DNA of 64,000 bases from an uncultured Planctomycetaceae bacterium (lineage in GTDB: Bacteria; Planctomycetota; Planctomycetia; Planctomycetales; Planctomycetaceae). This document shows positions 9,157 through 17,616 of the stretch, piece by piece. The stretch is from contig CALSLT010000019.1 in assembly GCA_943787265.1 (NCBI GenBank), positions 62,001 to 126,000 on the forward strand, in the 5' to 3' direction. A program made the position numbers and the translations under genes. Each line of letters begins with the position of its first letter. Position 1 is the first letter of the stretch. The notes under the pieces were generated by a model. That model was not told where the DNA came from and ran no database searches. It saw only the letters and a program-made list of their open reading frames with translations.

Positions 9157-9184
9157 TTCACGCAAAGTTGCGAAGACGCAAAGG
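9157..9184. repeat. CGCAAAG-type repeat
   Basis: This stretch, of the form TTCACGCAAAG...GACGCAAAGG, is closely matched in reverse complement at 45165-45189 (CCTTTGCGTCTT...ACTTTGCGT), showing a dispersed repeat family. Confidence 0.6.
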
Positions 9185-9224
9185 TTCACAGTGCGGCTAA
9201 GCTAAGCCACCAATTGTGAATTCG

Positions 9225-9302
9225 CCACGGATGGGCACAGATTTACGCGGATGGCTGTGGATGCTTCAGCAGGGCATCCGTGTTTTTCCGTGTAATCCGT
9301 GG
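9225..9302. repeat. inverted repeat (CCACGGAT / ATCCGTGG type)
   Basis: The left arm 9225-9253 (CCACGGATGGGCACAGATTT...) pairs imperfectly with the right arm 9275-9302 (...CCGTGTAATCCGTGG), giving a long hairpin with a ~20-base loop. Confidence 0.65.
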
Positions 9303-9369
9303 TTCTTTTATTCAGTGGCATTTCAGAAAAACAAGATTTGGCTGGTGAGCAGAGCAAACCTAATGACTA

Positions 9370-9481
9370 GAGCATTTTCAGAGTTCGTCTTAAGTATGGC
9401 TGTGAGCCGCGACGCGTCAGCGGCCGGGGGCCCGAGGCCTTACGGCCAACGGCTCACTGCAAGCGAACTCCGAAAATGCTC
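9370..9481. repeat. 112-bp hairpin repeat with 18-bp terminal inverted repeats
   Basis: GAGCATTTTCAGAGTTCG (9370-9387) pairs with 9464-9481 with one mismatch. An inner TGAGCCG/CGGCTCA pair and a GC-rich core (GGCCGGGGGCCC) extend the structure. It looks like a small non-autonomous palindromic element and ends 6 bp from the permease stop codon. Confidence 0.7.
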
Positions 9482-9487
9482 GATCGT

Positions 9488-11083
9488 TCAAAGCGGGTGC
9501 GGGCTCGGTGGAACGGTTGCCGGTGGGACTCGGCTGGCGAGGAGTTGTTCGAGTTGCTCGATGACTTCTGTGCCGAGCACGTGTTCGATGTCGTCAGCAT
9601 CGCGGTCGACGTGGCTGGGAGCGATCTCGGCGTGCGAGATCAGGTACATCTCCCACAATCGGTGATTGCGGACGGCGCGACGAGCGGTTTTGGCACCGGA
9701 GCTTGTCAGTCTCCAGCCAGTCTCTGAATCCATCCGGACCGTACCTTCACGCTCGGCCGCCGCAATGACTTGCCGAACGCGCCGCGCGGACCAGGAGCGA
9801 TGATTGAACAGCTCCGAAATCTGAACGGCCTGCTTCGCGAATAATGCCGACTCTTCTTCAGTGGCCTCGCCGCCGCTTAGCGATGGGCTGATGTTGAGGC
9901 CGTTGCCGGTTGCTGACTGGTCATCTGCGGAGACCAGCCGAGCTTCGATGATCTCGTACATCGCGCGCAGCAGATCGTCACGTCCGATGCGACGTCGATT
10001 GGCAGCGTGACGAAGCCAGCGTTGCACGATTCCTCGGCGAGTTCCAAACAACATACTGAGAACGAAGAACGCCGTACCGGAAAGCACGATGGTCGGGCCG
10101 CCCGCCAGCTTTGGCACCATCGCACTCAGCAGGCAACCAACGGTCGCACTCGCTCCACCGATCGCGGCCGCGACGAGTGTCATTCTTGCGAAGTTGTCCG
10201 TCCAGAATCTCGCTGCCGTTGGAGGCGTGATCAGTAACGCAACCATCAGGATGCCGACGCTTTCCAGGCCGATGACCGTGATGCCGACGACGAGGCCAGT
10301 TAAGCCAAGATCGAGCATGCCGACCGGCCAGCCCTGTGCGGCCGCGAAGTCTTCATCGAAGCTCAGGATTGAAAGCTCTTTGAAGAGGAGAAGGCTGAGC
10401 ACCAGCACGACGGCGGTGGCTTTCGCGATGATGGCAACGTCGGATGCGATCATCGTCGACGCGGAACCCAGGATGAACTGCTGAAGGCCCGCCTGATTGC
10501 CGGTCGGAAGTTCCTGAACGGTCTTAAAGAGGACCGCTCCGAAGCCGAAGAAGACTCCGAGCACAGTCGCCAGTGCGGCGTCCGGTTTGACGACCGAGTA
10601 TCGCCGGATGATCCCCACACAAACGACGGCAAGTAATCCTGTCGCGGCGGCTCCGGCAAGCAACCAGTGCAACGAGCGTCCTGATCCTGGCGAAACGGCT
10701 TCACCGATCAGAAACGCGATGGCAACGCCCGGCAATGCAGAATGGCTGACGACGTCGCCGATCAAAGTCTGCCGTCTGAGCAGCATGAACGTGCCGACGA
10801 TTCCCGAGGTCACTCCTAGCAAAAGCGTCCCCAGCAGAACGACTCGCGTGTTGTAATCCTGCAGGGTGAGGACGCGGATGATGTCGTTGGACTCAGCCGC
10901 GAAGGTCGAAGTCGGAAACATGAACGCAAGAAGGAAGAGGAGAACGAGGAACATCGAACATCGAACATTCAACATTGAGCATCGAAGAAGTTGCGGAGAC
11001 CGTGTCGTTTGGCAGTTCGCACTTCTTCCTTCGAATTTGAACGCTCGGTGTTGAGTGTTCGATGTTGAGCGTTCGATGTTCAT
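9488..11083 (-). CDS. metal ABC transporter permease fused to a DtxR/MntR-type regulator domain
   Basis: The 531-residue protein has two parts. Residues ~75-350 are an ABC-3 (ZnuB/MntB-type) permease with several membrane segments and the family signature around LRRQTLIGDVVSHSALPGVA. Residues ~365-520 resemble a whole DtxR/MntR protein: a first helix (RDDLLRAMYEIIEA), a winged helix (SWSARRVRQVIAAAEREG...GWRLTSSG) and a dimerisation/metal domain (NHRLWEMYL...DADDIEHVL). H474, E478, D497, E500 and H501 match metal-site positions of DtxR. The start at 11083 has GAAGG upstream, but the first ~43 codons come from an inverted repeat; the hydrophobic start MFLVLLFLLAFMF lies at 10954. A TTG at 11092 overlaps the ATPase stop. 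Last gene of the operon. Confidence 0.9.
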   Translation of the reverse strand: MNIERSTSNTQHRAFKFEGRSANCQTTRSPQLLRCSMLNVRCSMFLVLLFLLAFMFPTSTFAAESNDIIRVLTLQDYNTRVVLLGTLLLGVTSGIVGTFMLLRRQTLIGDVVSHSALPGVAIAFLIGEAVSPGSGRSLHWLLAGAAATGLLAVVCVGIIRRYSVVKPDAALATVLGVFFGFGAVLFKTVQELPTGNQAGLQQFILGSASTMIASDVAIIAKATAVVLVLSLLLFKELSILSFDEDFAAAQGWPVGMLDLGLTGLVVGITVIGLESVGILMVALLITPPTAARFWTDNFARMTLVAAAIGGASATVGCLLSAMVPKLAGGPTIVLSGTAFFVLSMLFGTRRGIVQRWLRHAANRRRIGRDDLLRAMYEIIEARLVSADDQSATGNGLNISPSLSGGEATEEESALFAKQAVQISELFNHRSWSARRVRQVIAAAEREGTVRMDSETGWRLTSSGAKTARRAVRNHRLWEMYLISHAEIAPSHVDRDADDIEHVLGTEVIEQLEQLLASRVPPATVPPSPHPL

Positions 11084-11086
11084 CCC
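10951..11086. repeat. inverted repeat read as the permease N-terminus
   Basis: The left arm 10951-10987 has iterated ACATCGAACATTC-like units. The right arm 11042-11080 has their complement (GTTGAGTGTTCGATGTTGAG). Read on the minus strand the element encodes NIERSTSN...QHRAFKF and RCSMLNVRCSMF, peptides typical of repeat-derived N-termini in planctomycete annotations. Unlike the permease, it carries no membrane or transport feature. Confidence 0.7.
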
Positions 11087-11088
11087 GT

Positions 11089-11904
11089 TCAACCTTCGCC
11101 TCGCATCGTCATTCGATGGCCGACCTGGTCGAGCAATGCCAGCTTGCCGCCGTAGGTGGCTCGCAGGTTTTCCGTGGTGAAGACTTCTTCAACCGGGCCG
11201 CTGGCGACCAGTCGGAGGTTCAACAGAATGACTTCGTCGAAGTATTCGGAGACGGTCTGCAGGTCATGGTGGACGACGAGTGCTGTTTTGCCCGCCTGTT
11301 GAAGATCGCGCAGGACGTCGACGATGGCTCGTTCAGTGGCCGCGTCGACTCCAGCGAAGGGTTCGTCCATGAGGTAGAGGTCGGCTTCCTGGGCGAGGGC
11401 TCGGGCCAGGAAGACTCGTTGTTGCTGCCCGCCGGAAAGCTGGCTGATCTGCCGCATCGCGAAGTCCTGCATGCCGACTCGCACGAGCGCTTTCATCGCA
11501 AGCTGACGATGGTGCTTTCGTACCGGACGAAACCAACCGATCTTTCGGTACAGCGCCATCGTGACGGCTTCCAACGCGTTGACCGGAAAGTCCCAGTCGA
11601 CAGAGCTTCGCTGCGGGACATAGCCCACGCGGCCTCGCTGTTTTCGATACTGCCCACCAAACACCGCCACGCTTCCCGAGATCGTTGGGACGAGATTCAA
11701 GGCCGCCTTAATGAGCGTGCTCTTGCCGGCGCCGTTGGGGCCGACGATCGCGATCAGCTTTCCCGGAGGAGCGTCGTAGTCAATGTCCCACAAAACCGGC
11801 TGACGATGATACGCGACGGTCATGTCGTGAATCGAAAGCGGCGACCATTCTGGATGGACGACCTCGCCGGCCGTGGAGTCAAGGTTGGAACGTGCTGATT
11901 CCAT
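11089..11904 (-). CDS. metal ABC transporter ATP-binding protein (ZnuC/MntA type)
   Basis: This 271-residue ATPase powers the importer. It shows Walker A GPNGAGKS, Q-loop VGYVPQRSSVDWDFP (typical of the Mn/Zn import group), signature LSGGQQQR, Walker B LYLMDEPFAGVD and switch histidine VVHHD. The N-terminal ~25 residues are variable. It starts 2 bp after the binding-protein stop and ends next to the permease start, so the three genes form a tight operon. Whether the metal is zinc, manganese or iron cannot be read from this subunit. Confidence 0.95.
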   Translation of the reverse strand: MESARSNLDSTAGEVVHPEWSPLSIHDMTVAYHRQPVLWDIDYDAPPGKLIAIVGPNGAGKSTLIKAALNLVPTISGSVAVFGGQYRKQRGRVGYVPQRSSVDWDFPVNALEAVTMALYRKIGWFRPVRKHHRQLAMKALVRVGMQDFAMRQISQLSGGQQQRVFLARALAQEADLYLMDEPFAGVDAATERAIVDVLRDLQQAGKTALVVHHDLQTVSEYFDEVILLNLRLVASGPVEEVFTTENLRATYGGKLALLDQVGHRMTMRGEG

Positions 11905-11906
11905 CT

Positions 11907-12968
11907 TTAGTCTTCAGTCTTATCGCTGAGCTTGCCTTGCCATCCATTTTCCGGAGCTTCGCCGCCGAGGGCTCTCGCGATTTTCGTCGCGTTGTGATCC
12001 ATCATGCCGATGTAAGTGCCCTCGTAGGTTCCTGGTGCTCCCATCGCGTCGGAGTAAAGTTCGGCTCCGACTTTAAGAGTCCAGCCGCGTGACTCGCAGC
12101 CTTCGATAACGGCTTCGATGTTCTTTTTAGAAACGCTCGACTCGACAAAGATCGCCGGCACTTTGTTTTCGACGATGAAATCAACGAGCGAGTTGATGTC
12201 TGAGATTGCGGCCTGCGAGTCTGTGGAGATTCCCTGGATCGCCTTGACCTCGATTCCGTATGCCTGAGCGAAATAGCCAAACGCGTCGTGAGCGGTGACC
12301 AGGAAACGCTGCTCTTTCGGGATGGTGGCGATGACTTTCCGAATGTAACCGTCGAGTTCGGTCAGCTGTTTTCGGTATTCGTCGGCACGGGTCTGGTAGT
12401 CATCGCTTGATGAAGCGTCCAACGCACCGAGTTCTGTGGCCACGTTGCCAACGCATGAACTCCATAGTTCGACGTCCATCCAGACATGCGGATCCCAGTG
12501 ACCTTCGAACTCTGGCGGTTCACGGAGTTTTTCTCGATCCAGCCGTTCGGTGACGGGGAAGACCGGCTTGCCTTTGCGGCCGACCAGTGCGAAGTCGTCA
12601 GCCATGCGGCCTTCGAGCATCAGACCCGTGTAGAAAACGGCGTCGGCACTAAGCATGGCTTTCACGTCGTTCCGGCCGGTTGTGAACATGTGAGGATCCT
12701 GCGTCCCCTTGATCAGGCCCGTGACCGTTGCCCGGTCGCCAGCGACGGCTGTAACGATGTCGTTGACCATCGCCGTTGTGGTGACGATGTTGAGCTTGCC
12801 ACCTCCGGAAGCTGCTCCAACTGTCCCGGTTCCTTCGGACGAGCCGTTGGTTGGTGCTGGATCGTTCGAGCCGGAGCAGCCGCAAACGAGTGCCGCCACA
12901 ATGGCGATTCCGCTCAGCCCGACGAAGCGAGCTGTCGATGTCAGTGGTCTGCAGGTTTGACGCCGCAT
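11907..12968 (-). CDS. metal ABC transporter substrate-binding lipoprotein (ZnuA/TroA type)
   Basis: The start at 12968 (MRRQTCRPLT) is chosen because GGAG lies ~7 nt upstream; an open frame back to 13013 lacks one. The 353-residue protein has a lipoprotein signal with C31 as the acylated cysteine (LVCGC), a Gly/Ser linker, and the cluster A-I binding fold. Metal ligands appear to be H93 (DPHMF), H161 (WDPHVWMD), H227 (TAHDAFGY) and D307 (LYSDAMG). The H-H-H-D set matches TroA; manganese-preferring PsaA/MntC have Glu at the third position. There is no His-rich loop. It is the first gene of the importer operon. Confidence 0.93.
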   Translation of the reverse strand: MRRQTCRPLTSTARFVGLSGIAIVAALVCGCSGSNDPAPTNGSSEGTGTVGAASGGGKLNIVTTTAMVNDIVTAVAGDRATVTGLIKGTQDPHMFTTGRNDVKAMLSADAVFYTGLMLEGRMADDFALVGRKGKPVFPVTERLDREKLREPPEFEGHWDPHVWMDVELWSSCVGNVATELGALDASSSDDYQTRADEYRKQLTELDGYIRKVIATIPKEQRFLVTAHDAFGYFAQAYGIEVKAIQGISTDSQAAISDINSLVDFIVENKVPAIFVESSVSKKNIEAVIEGCESRGWTLKVGAELYSDAMGAPGTYEGTYIGMMDHNATKIARALGGEAPENGWQGKLSDKTED

Positions 12969-13481
12969 CTCAGATCTCCGAGTGGACAGAATTTCGTTTA
13001 TTTGTTGAAGCATGAGCCTGTTTGTGGGTCGCAGGTCGTCCAGAAAATGACATTTTCCCGCAAATCAGGCGAGTTTTTGATTAGTCAAAAAGTACCGCGA
13101 CCGAATTCTTATCGCAAGGCAACGGGCAGGAATCCAGATTGACTCAGTCGAACGTTTACAAGCAAATATGAGGATCAGACAGCATATTTAGAGGCTGGTC
13201 GGGTCACACGAATCAGCGACCAGAACGCCATAACTGCGCAGTCTCTCTGGCTTGGTTGCCGGTGTCCGGACGGACTGGCATAATCCTCAACCCTTCAGGA
13301 GCTTCCGGCGATTTTCCGCACTGCAGAATGGAATGATTCGGCAGAGGCGATCGAACCCGGCGGCGTCGCAGTCGCTCAAAGCTTTCAGCGAAGTTCGGCC
13401 ACGGAACGGATTCGGCCGCCCCATTCTGCCGGCCCACCTCCGGCTTCCAGACAAAACTCCCCACAGTTCTCAGAGCTATTC
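12969..13481. other. divergent regulatory region between metal operon and aceE
   Basis: About 510 bp separate the start of the metal-binding lipoprotein gene (minus) and aceE (plus). The only strong structure seen is the 18-bp palindrome at 13074-13091. A small plus-strand frame ending at 13485 overlaps the aceE start and is not convincing. Confidence 0.5.
13074..13091. promoter_or_regulatory. perfect palindrome, candidate metalloregulator operator
   Basis: TTTTTGATTAGTCAAAAA has 7-bp perfect arms around a 4-bp centre and lies ~106 bp upstream of the binding-protein start. AT-rich symmetrical sites of this size are typical of DtxR/MntR-family operators. The permease of this operon carries such a domain, so the link is attractive but inferred. 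Confidence 0.45.
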
Positions 13482-16181
13482 ATGACTGAAAACGTCACGC
13501 AAGCCACAGGCGTCGATCCCACTGCTCACTTTGATCCAGCAGAACTGGACGAGTGGTTCGATTCGCTCGACGATCTGCTGCATCGGTACGGGCGAGAACG
13601 GGTTCAGCAGATGCTGACGCTGCTTCAGGAGCGGGCCTACCAGTGCGGAGTGCATTTGCCGTTCACGGCGAACACGCCTTACATCAACACAATTCCGACT
13701 CAGGATCAGCCGCCGTACCCAGGCGATCGCGATCTTGAGCGACGCATTAAGAGCATCATTCGCTGGAACGCGATGGCGATGGTCGTGCGAGCGAATCGGG
13801 ACTACGCCGGAGTCGGCGGACACATTTCGACGTTCGCTTCCTGTGCGACGCTTTACGAAGTCGGATTCAACCACTTCTTCCACGCTCGAACAGACGATCA
13901 CACCGGCGACCTGGTTTACTTCCAAGGGCATTCTTCGCCGGGCGTGTACTCGCGAGCGTTCATGGAAGGACGACTCAACGAAGACAACCTGCTTCGCTTC
14001 CGACGAGAGATTCCTCGAGGTGGTGGACTGTCGTCTTATCCGCATCCGTGGCTGATGCCGGACTTCTGGCAGTTCCCGACCGTCTCGATGGGCCTTGGTC
14101 CGATCACCGCGATCTATCACGCACGGTTTTTGCGTTATCTCGAACATCGCGGCCTGCAGGACACTTCCAAATCAAACGTGTGGGCTTTCCTGGGCGACGG
14201 CGAAATCGACGAACCGGAATCGCTGGGAGCGATCACGCTGGCATCGCGAGAAAATCTCGACAACCTGACCTTCGTCGTGAACTGCAACCTGCAGCGACTC
14301 GACGGTCCCGTTCGAGGCAACGGCAAGATCATTCAGGAACTCGAAGCCGCATTCCGAGGCGCCGGCTGGAACGTCATCAAAGTCATCTGGGGCGGACTGT
14401 GGGAGCAACTGCTTCAGGCTGATGAGGACGGCATCTTGGTACGACGAATGGGCGAAGTCGTCGACGGTCAGTATCAGAAGTATTCCGTCGAAACCGGGGC
14501 GTACATTCGTGAGCACTTCTTCAACTCGCCAGAGCTGAAGAAAATGGTCGAGCATCTGTCTGACAATCAGCTCGAAAAACTTAACCGCGGCGGCCACGAT
14601 CCAGAAAAAGTCTATGCTGCTTACAAAGCCGCGATGGATCACAAGGGCTCGCCGACGGTCATTCTTGCTAAGACTATCAAGGGATACGGTCTCGGCGAGG
14701 CCGGTGAAGGTCGCAACGTTGCTCACAACGTCAAGAAGGCGAATGAGCAGGAGTTGATGGAATTCCGCAATCGATTCGGTATCCCAGTCAGCGACGAAGA
14801 CGTCGAAGACATCGACTTCTACCAGCCGTCGGCCGAAAGCAACGAATCGAAATATCTCCACGAGCGACGTGAAGCTCTCGGCGGGTTCCTGCCAGCTCGA
14901 CGGCCAACCGACGAGAAAGTAGAGATTCCATCTTTCGAAACGTGCATCGAGTTTCACAATAAGCGTCTCGTCGATAAGTCGGGATCGACAACTGGTGTCT
15001 TTGGCCAGTTCCTCAGTTTCCTTCTGAAAGACAAGTCGATCGGCAAGCGTCTCGTGCCGATCATTCCAGACGAAGCTCGTACCTTCGGTATGGAAGGTCT
15101 CTTCAAGCAGTGCGGCATTTACGCCAGCAAGGGACAACTTTACGAGCCGGTCGACCGCAACCAGTTGATGTACTACCGAGAGGCCAAAGACGGCCAGATT
15201 CTCGAAGAAGGGATCAACGAAGCGGGAGCGTTGTCGTCGTTCATTGCGGCCGGCACGTCGTATTCGAACCTCGGCGTCAACATGATTCCGATGTACATCT
15301 TCTATTCGATGTTCGGCTTCCAGCGAGTCGGCGATCTGATCTGGTGTGCTGCCGATTCCCGAGCGAAGGGCTTCCTGCTCGGCGGAACTTCCGGCCGAAC
15401 GACGCTCAACGGCGAAGGTCTGCAACACGAAGACGGACACAGTCACCTGATCGCGACGACCGTTCCGAACTGTGTCGCTTACGACCCGGCTTACGGCTAC
15501 GAGCTGATCGCCATCATTCGCGACGGCATGAAGCGGATGTACCAGGACGACGAATCGCTGATTTACTACCTCAGTGTTTACAACGAGGATTACCAGATGG
15601 TGGCGATGCCGGAAGGCAGCCACGACGGCATTCTCAGTGGTATGTACAAACTGCGAAGCACAGAATCTTCCGACGCCAACGCGAAGCAGCGTCCTCAGTT
15701 GTTCGGAAGCGGAACGATTCTTAACGAGGTTCTGCGTGCTCAGGACATGCTTGCTTCGCAGTACGGAATTGGCACTGACGTCTGGAGCGTCACCAGCTAC
15801 TCCGAACTTTGCCGCGAAGCCATGCAGGCTCAACGCTGGAACCGTTTGCACCCGACCGAGCCTGCGAAGTCGAGCTATCTGGAGCAAACCCTGGAAGGCA
15901 TCGACGGACCTTTCATTTCGTCCAGCGATAACGTTCGCCTGGTCGCCGACCAGATTCGCGAATGGGTTCCGGGTGATTATGTCATCCTGGGGACCGACGG
16001 CTTCGGGCGATCAGACACTCGACCACAACTGCGTCGTCACTTCGAAATCGATGCCGAGTGTGTCACTTACGCAACTCTGGCAGCGCTCGCGAAGAACGGA
16101 AACTTCGACGCGGCCAGACTTCCGCAAGTGCTCGCCGACTTGCAGATCGATCCAGAAAAAGTCGATCCGCTTTATGCTTAA
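13482..16181 (+). CDS. aceE: pyruvate dehydrogenase E1 component, homodimeric type
   Basis: This 899-residue protein matches the single-chain E1 of gammaproteobacterial type (about 887 residues in E. coli). It decarboxylates pyruvate with thiamine diphosphate and acetylates the lipoyl domain of E2. The ThDP motif runs from GDGEIDEPES to the NCN at NLTFVVNCNLQ. Other hallmarks are GHISTFASCATLYEVGFNHF near the N-terminus and YQGHSSPGVY-like FQGHSSPGVYSRAF. The ribosome site is weak. It is followed after 121 bp by aceF, forming a pdh unit; no E3 gene is in the window. Confidence 0.97.
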   Translation: MTENVTQATGVDPTAHFDPAELDEWFDSLDDLLHRYGRERVQQMLTLLQERAYQCGVHLPFTANTPYINTIPTQDQPPYPGDRDLERRIKSIIRWNAMAMVVRANRDYAGVGGHISTFASCATLYEVGFNHFFHARTDDHTGDLVYFQGHSSPGVYSRAFMEGRLNEDNLLRFRREIPRGGGLSSYPHPWLMPDFWQFPTVSMGLGPITAIYHARFLRYLEHRGLQDTSKSNVWAFLGDGEIDEPESLGAITLASRENLDNLTFVVNCNLQRLDGPVRGNGKIIQELEAAFRGAGWNVIKVIWGGLWEQLLQADEDGILVRRMGEVVDGQYQKYSVETGAYIREHFFNSPELKKMVEHLSDNQLEKLNRGGHDPEKVYAAYKAAMDHKGSPTVILAKTIKGYGLGEAGEGRNVAHNVKKANEQELMEFRNRFGIPVSDEDVEDIDFYQPSAESNESKYLHERREALGGFLPARRPTDEKVEIPSFETCIEFHNKRLVDKSGSTTGVFGQFLSFLLKDKSIGKRLVPIIPDEARTFGMEGLFKQCGIYASKGQLYEPVDRNQLMYYREAKDGQILEEGINEAGALSSFIAAGTSYSNLGVNMIPMYIFYSMFGFQRVGDLIWCAADSRAKGFLLGGTSGRTTLNGEGLQHEDGHSHLIATTVPNCVAYDPAYGYELIAIIRDGMKRMYQDDESLIYYLSVYNEDYQMVAMPEGSHDGILSGMYKLRSTESSDANAKQRPQLFGSGTILNEVLRAQDMLASQYGIGTDVWSVTSYSELCREAMQAQRWNRLHPTEPAKSSYLEQTLEGIDGPFISSSDNVRLVADQIREWVPGDYVILGTDGFGRSDTRPQLRRHFEIDAECVTYATLAALAKNGNFDAARLPQVLADLQIDPEKVDPLYA

Positions 16182-16184
16182 GTA

Positions 16185-16246
16185 GGGTGCGTCTTGACGC
16201 ACCACTCAAACGACAGCAAATTTGATCGGTGCGTCGAGACGCACCC
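16185..16246. repeat. GGGTGCGTC/GACGCACC double palindrome
   Basis: Two 19-bp units, 16185-16203 and 16228-16246, are inverted copies of each other with one mismatch, and each is itself palindromic. It is a common dispersed repeat type. It lies between aceE and aceF and could form a strong hairpin in the transcript. Confidence 0.75.
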
Positions 16247-16302
16247 CTGCAGATGACGCTTAAAAATAAATCGATCACCACTCACGACCAGAAGAGACAA
16301 CC

Positions 16303-17616
16303 ATGGCCGAGTTCAAAATCCCGGACGTCGGGGAAGGCATCTCAGAAGTCGATCTTGCGGCACTCAGCGTTTCCGTCGGAGACGTCATTGAGCCGGGCAC
16401 GATCGTCGCCGAGGTTGAAACCGAAAAAGCCGCCACCGATGTCGATTGCTCGATCGGTGGTAAGGTCGTGAAGATTCACGCTAGTCCTGGCGACACTCTG
16501 GCAGTGGGAGCCGTCCTGCTCACGATTGAAGCAGCGGACGCCGCAGCCGCGGCTCCAGCCGAAGAAGCACCGGCAGCTCCTGCGGCAGCCGAACCCGTTG
16601 CTGCTCCTGCCGCCGCTCCAGCACCACAACCTGCAGCACTCGCTGCTCCAGCCGCCGCAGCACCAGCTCCGGTTGCAAGTGCCGCTCCAGCGGATGACCG
16701 AGCACCAGCACCGGCAGGACCGGCAACTCGTCGATTGGCTCGCCAGTTGGGAGTCGATCTTCACGACGTTTCTGGATCGGCTGCCGGAGGACGAATCACG
16801 CAGGAAGACGTGAAGTCACACGTCAAACGAGTGATGGAAGGTGGCGGTGTCGCTTCGGGTGGAAGTGGAGGAGGTTACGCTCCACCGCCACTGCCAGACT
16901 TCAGCAAGTGGGGCGAGGTCGAACGCGAGCCGATGAACAAAATCTCGCGATCGGCGGCCGCCAACCTCAGCATGTGCTGGAACGTGATTCCGCACGTGAC
17001 TCAGCACGACCTCATCGACATCACCGATCTGGAAGCCGCGCGTCGCCGATACTCGGATATGGCGAAGAAAACGGGAGCTCCCAAAGTCACGATGACCGCC
17101 ATCGCGATGAAGGCCTCTGTCGTTTGTCTGAAAGAGTTTCCGAAGTTCAATTCCAGCCTCGATCCGCAGACGAACGAAATCGTCTACCGAAAATACTTCA
17201 ACATCGGATGTGCGGTCGATACTCCGAACGGTCTGCTCGTTCCGGTGATCAAAGACTGCGATCAGAAAAGCGTCGCCGAAATCGGCATTGAGCTATCCGA
17301 TGTCGCGGGCAGGGCCCGGGATCGCAAAGTCACGATGGACGAAATGCAGGGGGCGTGCTTCACGATCACAAATCTCGGCGGGATCGGCGGAACGGCGTTT
17401 ACTCCGATCGTGAATTATCCGGAGGTCGCCATCCTTGGGATGTCGCGCGGCCGCAAAGAATTGCAGATTCGCGACGGTGAGATCGAAGAACGATTCATGT
17501 TGCCACTGTCGATGTCGTACGACCATCGAGTCATCAACGGTGCAGACGCTGCTCGATTCGTTGTTCGGTTGGGACAGCTCCTGACCGACGCATTCAACCT
17601 CGCGGCGACGATCTGA
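16303..17616 (+). CDS. aceF: pyruvate dehydrogenase E2, dihydrolipoamide acetyltransferase
   Basis: The 437-residue protein transfers acetyl groups to CoA. One lipoyl domain (residues 1-80) has the modifiable K42 in VETEKAATDVD. An Ala/Pro-rich linker (~85-140) follows, then the E1/E3-binding domain (RRLARQLGVDLHDVSG...GGRITQEDV, ~142-178), a Gly-rich hinge, and the catalytic domain (~200-437). The catalytic motif is SYDHRVING with H408 and N412. Asn here, instead of the usual Asp, is also found in Azotobacter vinelandii E2p, so it is not a defect. A single lipoyl domain is fewer than in E. coli. Confidence 0.96.
   Translation: MAEFKIPDVGEGISEVDLAALSVSVGDVIEPGTIVAEVETEKAATDVDCSIGGKVVKIHASPGDTLAVGAVLLTIEAADAAAAAPAEEAPAAPAAAEPVAAPAAAPAPQPAALAAPAAAAPAPVASAAPADDRAPAPAGPATRRLARQLGVDLHDVSGSAAGGRITQEDVKSHVKRVMEGGGVASGGSGGGYAPPPLPDFSKWGEVEREPMNKISRSAAANLSMCWNVIPHVTQHDLIDITDLEAARRRYSDMAKKTGAPKVTMTAIAMKASVVCLKEFPKFNSSLDPQTNEIVYRKYFNIGCAVDTPNGLLVPVIKDCDQKSVAEIGIELSDVAGRARDRKVTMDEMQGACFTITNLGGIGGTAFTPIVNYPEVAILGMSRGRKELQIRDGEIEERFMLPLSMSYDHRVINGADAARFVVRLGQLLTDAFNLAATI

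Larger units (their letters stand above)
9112..9487. other. intergenic region filled with palindromic repeats, no gene seen
   Basis: This region between the metal permease stop and the DUF1080 start holds three repeat units (9157-9184, 9225-9302 and 9370-9481). I see no credible coding frame. The hairpins may act as terminators for the metal operon. Confidence 0.6.

Noticed and set aside
11062..11898. 278-codon plus-strand open frame
   Set aside because: Antisense to the ABC ATPase gene with perfect Walker motifs on the other strand.
14172..15887. 571-codon minus-strand open frame
   Set aside because: It is fully antisense to aceE, which has clear domain motifs; long antisense frames are common in GC-rich coding DNA.
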